Source of the DNA: Myxocyprinus asiaticus
Taxonomy: Eukaryota > Chordata > Actinopteri > Cypriniformes > Catostomidae
Direction of reading: 5' to 3'
DNA length: 64,000 bases
Assembly (NCBI RefSeq): GCF_019703515.2
Contig: NC_059349.1
Location: 25,392,744 to 25,456,743, forward strand
The position numbers and the translations under genes are program-made. Below the pieces are notes generated by a model that made no database searches, had not been told where the DNA came from, and was given only the letters and a program-made list of their open reading frames with translations. Positions 22,336 through 32,475 of this stretch are shown one piece after another (within the stretch, counting starts at the first letter, position 1; each line of letters begins with the position of its first letter).

Positions 22336-23428
22336 ATAACAGTCTGGCATTTTGGTGCTTAAAAGTCAGATGTATTCTTTATTAATAAGTTTGCAGGTGT
22401 TATTTATTTTTTTTATTTATTTTTTTTTTGTTATTTATTTTTTAAATGTAATCATTTTGTTTTATGTAGTTATTTATGTATATTTTTATTTATTCATTTA
22501 TTTATTTTTTTCATTCATCATTATTGACAGACTGAATGAATTTGAAATCACGTTCACCGGAAGACCGCTTTTATTTTGAAATCAGTTCTTACACGCTCTT
22601 ACCGTAATGCCTAGTATATACGCGTACTACAAAACAACGTTGGGCTAGCTTGACAGTGTTTTTCTAAGTGGAGTCTGGCTTGACCGCAGTTAAGAACAGG
22701 TGGTGCAACCAAATTAAGCACTTACAAACTAACTACTAGTTACTAAGCCCTTCGTGTGAACTTTACGTCCCAATTTACGTGAGACTTTACGCACAGCTGG
22801 TGCAACCCTACCCTGGACCTCTGCCATATGGTTAAAAAGAACCGGCTCATAAGAGTGATTTGTTCGTCAATTTGACTCTATTGGTCGCGTTTCTTGCTAC
22901 ACACGCAACTGAATAGCGCGTCTCGAAACACTGTCACAGTGTGTTATTACGGTGTTTCGTCTGCACCAGCAGAAGAATGTACAGTATGTTTTTGAACCGT
23001 TAACGGAACCGACAGTCATGAAAATCATCCGGTGGTAAGCGGTTCTGAATAAGAAGCATACAGCACACAGAGAGAAGTATGCAAAAAAAAAAAAAAAAAA
23101 AAAAAAAAATTAAATTAAATTAAAAAAATTCAAAGAAATCCTTTATTCTGCATGATTCATGACACGAGCCGTGTGTGAGAGCAAGAAGCGGGAAGAGGGG
23201 GGTCTGTTGTTTGGCTGTAGGCGTGTCGTCGTGTTTTTCCGAAAATAAATAAATACATTTAATTTATTAAATGATTTAAACAACGTATTTAACGATTTTC
23301 TATAATACAAGCACTTTTAAGAACCTATTGGTACCCTAAACATGGCTATTTTCAAGGGTTTTCCAGGTCTTAAATTTGAAAAAGCCAAATTCAAGTACTT
23401 CAATCACCTTGTACAAACCCTGTTAGTA

Positions 23429-23929
23429 GATAATGAGATAATTTTCATTTTTGAGCAAGGATGTAATCACATATTCAGGATTAAGGGGGTACCAAATGTA
23501 ATAATTTACTAAACAACCATGGTAAAAACCCGTATCAGTAGACCACTATTATGAATATTGAGGGGGACATGTCCTCCACTGAATAGACAGTGTTGACATG
23601 AGTGTGTGTAGTTTCTAGTATACCCTCTGCAGAGCCAAGTCAGGGTATATATGTTCATCAGAAAGAGCCAGGGATAGATAAGGGCCCATACAGAGAATGT
23701 CCATCTAGCAGGAGTGGTCATATCTCCCTGACACATTTCCTGTACTGTGCTGAAATGGACATTGAAAGTAATAAATCAATGTAAAATTAGTTCAGTTGAC
23801 AGTATGCAACTGTTTTGTTCTTGACACATTTCTGAGCTCCAGAGAAGCAAGATCTAGCAATTATGTTTGCATGTATACAATAATTTGATACCTACATAAG
23901 TGTGTTGATTACCTAAGTCCTTTTTTTTT
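23429..23929. other. Remnant of interrupted foldback element, then unassigned sequence
   Basis: The first 25 bases continue the foldback element broken at 11203. The rest shows no gene or element; a run of about 23 T starts near 23920. Confidence 0.45.
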
Positions 23930-24278
23930 TTTTTTTTTTTTTACTATAAATCTCCACTTTAACTTTCACATGCTGAGTTAAAGTGAAAGTGGAAATGTAT
24001 AGTTAAAAAGGATTGAAATATTGATCTGTTTCTCACCCAAAGTGATTGCATCCATTCAAAAGACATATTAAACCAAACCACTGGAGTCATGGATTACTTT
24101 TATATGGCCTTTATGTGATTTTTGGAGCTTCAAAGGTCTGGTCACCATTCGCTTGCATTGAAAGGATCAACAGAGCTGAGAGTTTCCTCTAAAAATCTTT
24201 GTACAGAAGAAAGTCATACACATTTGGGATGGCATAAAAGTGAAATTTTCACTTTTGGTTGAACTATCCCTTTAATTC
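23930..24278 (+). mobile_element. GGGATAGTTCACCC foldback element, single arm
   Basis: Carries the central ACTATAAATCTCCACTTT segment, then the arm phrases GGTCACCATTCGCTTGCATT and TCATACACATTTGGGATGGC, and ends GAACTATCCCTTTAA. The left arm is absent or replaced by the T run. Confidence 0.75.
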
Positions 24279-24312
24279 TTGAAAAAAAACAAAATCATAC
24301 TTCACTTGAAAT

Positions 24313-25590
24313 CCACTTTTCTCCCAAATTCCCAATGCGCTCTAAGTCCTTGTGGTGGCGTAGTGACTCGCCTCAATCCAGGTGGCAGAGGACGAATCTC
24401 AGTTGCCTCCGGTCTGAGACCATCAATCTGCGCATGTTACCACGGAGACGTAGCACGTGTGGAGGCTTCACGCTATTCTCTGGCATCCATGCACAACTCA
24501 CCACACACCCCATTGAGAGCAAGGACCACATTATAGTGACCAGAGGAGGTTACCCCATGTGACTGTACCCTCCCTAGCAACAGGGCCAATTTGGTTGCTT
24601 AGGAGACCTGGCTGGAGTCACTCAGCACGCCCTGGATTTGAACTCGTGACTCCAGGGGCCGGTTGCACCAGCTATAGGTACGTTACAGCTTAGCCTAGTT
24701 GTGGCGTAAATGGGCACTAAGTCACAATTTATGCACTACTAAATATTTGAGCGTTGCACCATTAACCTTATGTAGGACATAACCTTACGTATAAACTAAA
24801 TATTTACGGCAGCCTCCGACCAGGAGTAACGGATGGAATAAAAAAAGCAGACTCACTTAATGACATCAATGAGATCATGTTTTGGTTGACAGCTTAAGTC
24901 CTTTCAACATATATGATGTTGCATTACACTTGTTTACATTTACTGGAGAAAAAGTATGTAAAAAACTTATTCAGTATGAAACCGATCTAACGGTGCACTT
25001 TCCTGTGTACTCTGCCTGCTGTCAAGTTTCAACATATATAAAATATTAAAATGAATAAATGTTGGTTTTTCCAGCCTGTTGTATTAGTATTTATTTATTT
25101 ATTGTCCCTTATTCGTTTTAGATACAGTTATTGAATATTGTTATATACATAAGCTAAATAGCCTATATCATTAATGAAATCTTTTTATTACGTATCATAT
25201 TTTAATGGGGATATAATTTATTACAGCTGACAGTTACGTGAGCCAACAAGGTTTGAACATCAACCATAACAAGATCAAACTGAAATTCACGGCTTTTTAA
25301 CACTGTGTACAAATTTGAAGGCTGCTTATTGGATAAATACAGGTAAACGTCATAATATGCGACTACGCGATACTTTACAAAGAGTAATTACAACCTACTA
25401 GTTAAGTCTTGCCATAAGAACAGGTGGTGCAACCAAATTAAGCACTGACTTAGTTACAAACTAACTAGTAGTTACTAAGCCCTTTGTGTGAACTTTATGT
25501 CTCAATTTAAGTGAGACCTTACGCACAGCTGGTGCAACCCTACCCTGGGGTGGTAGTCAGCGTAAGTACTCACTGAGCTACCTAGGCCCC
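24313..25590 (-). mobile_element. tRNA-derived SINE split by a DNA element, 14-bp target duplication
   Basis: On the minus strand the head at 25590 has an A-box TAGCTCAGTGAGT and, past the insertion, a B-box GAGTTCAAATCC near 24640. The body runs to about 24313. The 14 bases ACTTCACTTGAAAT occur at 24299-24312 and again at 25591-25604, a perfect duplication enclosing both SINE and insert. So the SINE inserted first and the element at 24656-25547 landed in it later. Confidence 0.85.
24656..25547. mobile_element. GGCCGGTTGCACC inverted-repeat element, copy 2
   Basis: Ends GGCCGGTTGCACCAGCT and AGCTGGTGCAACCCTACCC match copy 1 at 18731-22814, as do subterminal phrases (TTGAGCGTTGCACCATTAA and ACTAGTAGTTACTAAGCCC). 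At 0.9 kb it is close to the bare element. There is no transposase, so it is non-autonomous. Confidence 0.8.
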
Positions 25591-25604
25591 ACTTCACTTG
25601 AAAT

Positions 25605-26188
25605 TAAAGTTTTCTGCTATTTGTATAAAACTGGTAAATCTGTGCAAGAGCAACATATGTTGTTTGACATATTGCTGACAGGGAAATAACATGTTCATAG
25701 TATATGCAATGTGCAAACACTGCATCTTAAGGGAACAAGCTTGTTTTTCAAAATATATCAGCCAATGTGCTTCAGCATAACAATGACCACATGAGAGACC
25801 ATGACAACTTAAATGCAGTATGCAAATACTTTATGTTGTAACATGACCTAAAAGATTCCAGCACAACACACTGTGCTTCTGAAAAACAATGTTTCAAGAA
25901 GACAAAATAGGAAAGAAAAACAAACATTAAAAGTGACTCTTTGCTCCTCAAACTGTCTGGTTGCATAGAGAAACAAAAAAATCTACAACCTCAAAAAGAT
26001 TCTAAAATAAATAAAAATGTTTTCTTTAAATGGGCAGTTTCATATGATAATTCAAATATGAATTTCTCCAATGAGTAATGCTGAAGTTTCAGGCTTTGCT
26101 GAATATGGCACATTGACAACAGGACTTCAGGTTGCATAATTAAGGCACATTATAAGCAGGTGAGAGGTGAAATACTGAGGACCTGGAG
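25605..26188. other. Region 3' of dnajc1, probable 3' UTR near 26188
   Basis: The part next to the dnajc1 stop should be its 3' UTR on the minus strand. I see no minus-strand AATAAA here, so the poly(A) site is not placed. Nothing else recognised. Confidence 0.4.
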
Positions 26189-26257
26189 TCAGCTCTTGGC
26201 TTGTTTCTTTTTCAGAATCAGCTCTGCCAACAGTTTGTATCGGGACATGCACTCCTC
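26189..26257 (-). CDS. dnajc1: dnajc1 exon 12 (terminal)
   Basis: Residues 510-531 and TGA stop (26189-26191). It completes the third helix of SANT domain 2 ([18 protein letters not shown]) and ends KQAKS. Acceptor TTCAG. Confidence 0.95.
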   Translation of the reverse strand, partial: EECMSRYKLLAELILKKKQAKS

Positions 26258-29200
26258 CTGAACAAGTCAAAGAGAAATAAATCAATTAGAACATGAGACC
26301 ACAACAAAATTCATTCTTTCACACACAGTTAAACATTGGTCCAACTTCTGCTATTTTTCTGAATCTGTTTAAACTATAAATGAAAACATAATTGTGTAAT
26401 TTCTTCTCCCCCAGCATCACCGAATGGAAAAAAATATACATAGTTTCAAACAGCTTTTCCGAATACTCACTCCCTCTGCCATTGGTCAAACAAACAGATG
26501 GGATACGAGAAAGCATTTTAAAATCGAAAAAAAATCCCACACATCTGCTTTAATTGTAGGCTGGCTGTACGTGATGCTCACCTTGGTTTTTCCAGGCACC
26601 ACTTTAGCAACCCTGTCCCAGCGTTCAGTGGTGCCACGTGGGTATTGCTGCAATGCCAGCTCCAAGAGCTTTTGCTGGTTCTGTGTCCATACGTCATCAG
26701 ACACAGCACTGGGTTTTTCTTTAGGGGCTGATGTTTTTTTCTCATCTTCACTGTCTTCATCTACAGCTGTGGGGTCAAAATCCCTCTGTCTGCGCCCTTT
26801 CACTCTCTCCTCCACTGCTCCAGCACTTCCAGCTACAGACTTTCTTTGTCGCCTTCTCAGGGTTTTGCTTTCTGAGTCCTCTCCCCCAACAGGCTCTTCT
26901 AAATCATCCAGCTGCTGCTCTAAGGGTTCCTCTCTCTGGGTCATCAGACTGTCTGCCAATGTGATGGCTCTGGAACTCTTTGCTATCACAGTACCGCTCT
27001 TTAGCTCTGAAAGCTTCACCAACCCTGGAAAAAGGGACAAAGAGGTGGCAAATTACTCTGACGGAGATGCTTATGGGTCACTAACAAATAAGGGTGTCCG
27101 GGTGATAAAAATGAGAAATCTTTTAAAAATGTAGTTGTCAAGTTCTGCAAAATGTAATCTTGGAGTCCATGTTGGTTTCATATATCTTTGAAAAAACCAT
27201 TGACCATTTTCTACAAACAAAAATTTATTTGATAACTTTACAAATGTCATGTGGTGTAACCATCAATTAAAAGGTTGTTCCTTGAATACATGGGACTGTA
27301 CACAACTTTATCATTAACTTCAAGAACTTTTTCAGACACATTTTTCAAGGATTTTGTTTTTTACAATTATCATGAATGAGTAAATAATATCAAGAAGTTT
27401 TCTCAGGGTTATTCCATTGGACCTGAACAAAATGTGCCTGTTCATAAAAATGTCAAAATATCAGATATTTTATTTAAACTTCAAACACAGTCTTGAAAAT
27501 CTAATGTCATCAGTTTTTTTTTTTTTTTTTGTCATATGACAACAAAATGGCAACCTACATGTTGGTTACATCACCTGACTGAGTTGGTGGACAAACATTT
27601 TTCAAATATTAACATTTTAAAAACAAATTTTTTCATTGCTTATTTTTTTAAAGCAATTACAAAATATTACCCTACACTGCTAACGCCAACATTTATTTTT
27701 TTCAAGGATTTCAGCTTTTAATGAGATTTTTTTTTTTACAGTTTCTGGATGGTTACACCACATGACAATTTTTCCTTTAAGTCACAGAACAAATATCAAA
27801 ATGACTTCCATCTTGGTGATTGAAAAACATGTCCATCATAGAAGAGTTGTATTTAAGTAATTGTTTTGTGTGAATTGCCCTTTTCATTTATTTTTTAGAA
27901 TAACGTAACAGTTAACTTTTGCTTTTAGAGCAACCCATTACTGGATTTGACTTCCAGCTGATTTGAAAGATCTAACAAGTCATGGTGATTTCTCTGAAAA
28001 TTAAAAGTCTGGTTACTGTCATACCAGAATTGCCAACATGGTACTCAGCGTTAGTAGTACTGTCTTAGGGAGATATATATACAGTTGTGCTCAAACGTTT
28101 GCATACCCTGGCAGAAATTGTGAAATTTTGGCATTGATTTTGAAAATATGACTTACCATGCAAAAAAACTCGGGGAGCACAATCTCTTTTGAGCACAACT
28201 TTAATATTTATATATATTACACACACACACAGATCAGCCACAACATTAAAACCACTGACAGGTGAAGTGAATAACATCAATTTTCTCATTACAATGGCAC
28301 AGTCAAGGGGTGTGATATATACTAGGCAGCAAGTGAACAGTCAGTTCTTGAATTTCATGTGTTGGAAGCAGGAAATATGGGCAAGCGTGAGGATCTGAGT
28401 GACTTTGACAAGGGCCAAATTGTGATGGCTAGACGACTGGGTCAGAGCATCTCCAAAATAGCAGGTCTTGTGGGGTGTTCCCGGTATGCAGTCATTAGTA
28501 CCTACCAAAAGTGGTCCAAGGAAGGACAACCGGTGAACCGGCAACAGGATCATGGGTGCCCAAGGCTCATTGATGCGCTTGGGGAGCGAAGGCTAGCCTG
28601 GTCCGATCTCACAATAACACAGATTGCTGAAAAACGTAATGCTGGCCATGACAGAAGGGTTTCAGAACACAGTGCATCGCAGCTTGCTGCGTACAGGGCT
28701 GCATAGCCGCAGACCGGTCAGAGTGCCCATGCTGACCCCTGTCCACCACCGAAAGCGCCTACAATGGGCACGTGAGCATCAGAACTGGACCATGGAGCGA
28801 TGGAAGAAGGTGGCCTGGTCTGCTGAATTACGTTTTCTTTTAGATCATGTGGATGGCCGTACCACCTACCTAAAGATTGTTGCAGACCACATACACCCTT
28901 TCATGGCAACGGTATTCCCTGATGGCAGTGGCCTCTTTCAGCAGGATAATGCGCCCTGCCACACTGCAAAAATTGTTCAGGAATGGTTTGAGGAACATGA
29001 CAAAGAGTTCAAGGTGTTGACTTGGCCTCCAAATTCCCCGCATCTCAATCTGATTGAGCATCTACGGAACGTGCTGGACCACCAAGTCCGATCCATGGAG
29101 GCCCAGCCTCGCAACTTATAGGACTTGAAGTATCTGCTGCTAACGTCTTGGTGCCAAATACCACAGGACACCTTCAGAGGTCTCGTGGAGTCCACGTCTC

Positions 29201-32200
29201 CACAGGTCAAAGCTGTTTTGGCGGCATGAGGGGGACCTACACGATATTAGGCAGGTGGTTTTAATGTTGTGGCTGATCAGTGTATATACAGTATACACAG
29301 CTCTGGAAAAAATTAAGTGACCACTGCAAAATTATAAGTTTCTCTGGATTTACTATTTATAGGTTATGCATTTGAGAAAAATGAAAAATTTTGTTTTATA
29401 CTATAAAGTACTGACAACATTTCTCCCAAATTCATTTTCATTTAGATTAATTTAGAGCAGGGGTACTCTATTAAAGTTACAAGAGGTCCAGTCTCTACAT
29501 TTCCTTCCCAGCAAAGGTCCAGATAGTATGTAGCTTACATGTTGTCAGTAGTTATATGGCTAGGAATTTATGTATCTTTTTTTTTTATTTTTTTTTTTAT
29601 AGTTTTTATAACTTGCCATGTTGACAGCAATAGTACTTTGTAAAAAAAGATGAAAAAAATCCTGATGAGGATATTGGGGGCCCAGAGACAGCTAGTGGGG
29701 TCTGAGAGATCTTTTCTACCAAAAGATTAAAATATTTCATCAAGACTTCATCAGTGGAGCGCACTTGCATATGAATATTAAAAGATAAGATCAACAGTTT
29801 GTTTTGAAGCTGAATGACAGCAGTCCAGTTTTGTTTAAATATTTTTACATTCAGAATCTATACAATGTTCATGGGACATAGGAGGCCTTTTGACAGATGA
29901 AATAATACTGTGGGTTCAGGGATGTCCCCTGAGAGAAAATGTATAAAAATGTAAAAGCCTAAATGGACCATTTTTATATTTTCTTTAAAGTGAGAATCTA
30001 CTAACAACAAAAAAACAATTTACATAACAGTGAAGTATTAAATATCTGTTTGATTAATTTAAGGATAAATAGGCTTTCCTTGCCATGATGACATCTCAGC
30101 TTAATTTTCACAAAATGTGAACAAAAATCTGTTTATTATGAAAGGCTCGTGACATGCTGATTAATTAAGCTATATCTAGATGGTTAACTTGTCCTGACAC
30201 AAACCTGGCTTAGCTGAATCACATATACAGATGAAGATAGTTTCACTTTACTTAATTTTTGTTTTCTGCAGTGTGTTTAAGCGAAAAATGCCAGTATCTG
30301 TAGCGGTGTCTCCGCTACTGTTGTTAAAATAACTGCACCTGCAACTCGTTCGTACAATAAATTAGGCTTTATGCGGCGCCTCATGTCTATAGCGGGGAGA
30401 GAGGCAACGCACGCGGAGCGGGAATAAAGTGAGTAAGGCTGAACGTGCTTTATTCCCGCGCTGAACGCTATTTATTCGCGCTCCGCGGTTGAATACACGT
30501 ATGCTTACATAATCACTTAGCCAGGTGTCAGATAACTAGCACAAAGCTTCAGAGTTCGGACCGGATTTAATTGTCCTTCGGTCTGGATCCGGACCGGAGT
30601 CCGCCAATTGAGTACCCCTGATTTAGAGCATTTATTTGCAGAAAATGACAAATGGTCAAAATAACAAAAAATATGCAGTGTTTTCAGACCTCGAATAATG
30701 CAAAGAAAACAAGTTCATATTCATTTTTTAACATCACAATAGTAATGTTTTAACCTAGGAAGAGTTCAGAAATCAATATTGGCACCCTTGGTAAATATGA
30801 ACATATAAGGCTGTGAAACAAAAAATAAAAAAATCTACATTGTCCTTTTGATCTTTCATTCAAAAAATTCACAAAAATCTAACCTTTATTTGAAGTAAAT
30901 CAATTGAAAGAGGGGAAATATCTCATTATTAAATAAATATTTTTATCCAAAATACATTGGCCACAATTATTGGCACCCCTAGAAATTCAAATAGAAGAGT
31001 CAAATATATCTGAAGTATATTCCCATTCATATTTAAAAAATTTGAGTGCACCTGGGTGACTAGGAACATAAAATTGTTCAGCCATGACTTCCTGTTTCAC
31101 AGTAATATAAATATGAGGTAACACACAGGCCAAATTCCCTTAATCATCAATCACAGTGGGTTAGACTAAATAATATAGTTCTGATGTGCAACAAAAGGTT
31201 GTTGAGCTTCACAAAATGGGAAGTGGCTATAAGAAAACAGCCGAAGCATTGAAAACGCCCATCAGGGCAATAATTAAGATGTTCCAATCAACTGGAGATC
31301 TTGAGAATCAGCCTGGAAAAGGACGTGTATCTATATTGTCTCCACGCACAGTGAGGATGGTTCAAGTAGCCAAAGAATCTCCAAGGATCACAGCTGGAGA
31401 ACTGCAGAAATTAGTTGGGTCTTGGGGTCAGAAAGTCTAAAAAAAAATATATCGAACATCACCTACAAGTTGTTTGGGAGGGTTTCAAGAAAAAAAGCCT
31501 CTGCTCTCATCCAGCAACAAACTCAAGCATCTTCAGTTTGCTAGACACTACTGGAACTTCAAATTCGACCAGGTTCTATGGTCAGATGAAACAAAAACAA
31601 CAACAAAAAAGAGCTTTTTGGCAGCAAATACCAGAGATGGTTTTGGCGCACACAGAGATGAAGTAGTACCAAATGCCTGCGGTTAAATGTGGTGCTGCAT
31701 CTTTAATGTTATGGGGCTGTTTTTATGCCAGAGGTCCTGGACATCTTGTTCGGATACATGGCATCACGGACTCTATCAAATACCAACATATAAAAAAATC
31801 TAAACCTGACAGCCTCTGCCAGAAAGCTTAAAATGGGCACTAGTTGGATCTTCCAGCAGAACAATGATCCAAAACAAATATCAAAATCAAAACAAAAATG
31901 GTTCACTGACCACAAAATCAAGGTTCTGCCATGGCCATCCCAGTCCCCTGACCTGAACCCCATAGAAAATTTGTGGGGTGAACTGAAGAGGAGTCCACCA
32001 ACATAGACCTCTGAACTTGAAAGATCTGGAGACATTCTGTATGGAGGAATGTTCTCAGATCCCTTGCCAGGTGTTCTCCAACCTCATTAGGCAGTATATG
32101 AGAAGACCCAGAGCTGTTATCTTGGCAAAGGGAGGTTGCAAAAAGTATTGAATAAAAGGGTGCCAATAATTATGGCCAATGCATTTAGGAGAAAAATATT

Positions 32201-32396
32201 TATTTAAAAATGAAATATAAATGTTTTACTTCAACTAAAGGTTAGATTTTTGTGATAAAAAAAAAAAAAAAAAAAAAAAAGAATGATCAAAAGGATAAAC
32301 AATACAGATTTTTTTTTCACAGCTTTCTTTGCTCATATTTACTAAGGATGCCAATATTTTTGGCCACCACTGTGTGTGTGTATGTATGTATGTGTA

Positions 32397-32475
<79 letters not shown>

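Larger units (their letters stand above)
18731..22814. mobile_element. Inverted-repeat element with subterminal tandem arrays, copy 1
   Basis: The left end reads GGGCCGGTTGCACTAGCT and the right end AGCTGGTGCAACCCTACCC, inverted repeats. A second, shorter copy with the same ends and subterminal phrases lies at 24656-25547. Inside copy 1, arrays of about 162-170 bp units face each other near the two ends (19120-19510 and 22035-22335). The centre holds a LINE fragment, a SINE, a CAGTGGTGGA element and a TA run, which explains the 4.1-kb length against 0.9 kb for copy 2. Confidence 0.75.
11204..23422. mobile_element. 12.2-kb inverted-repeat element or stack bounded by TTAGTA
   Basis: The left end begins CAGGGTTCGTACA and the right end finishes TGTACAAACCCTG, so the terminal 13 bases are inverted repeats with one mismatch and weaker similarity continues inwards (TTCAAG phrases). 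The 6 bases outside both ends are TTAGTA (11198-11203 and 23423-23428). The host sequence on both sides is one interrupted foldback element. Much of the interior is later insertions: an LTR-like piece, a CACAAACTAAC element with an hAT inside, a GGGGGCCAAGCA element and an element with subterminal arrays. No intact transposase of the outer element is visible. Confidence 0.7.

Noticed and set aside
26424..27134. 236-codon plus-strand frame
   Set aside because: Shadow of dnajc1 exon 11, whose minus frame has the SANT domain and matching splice phases.
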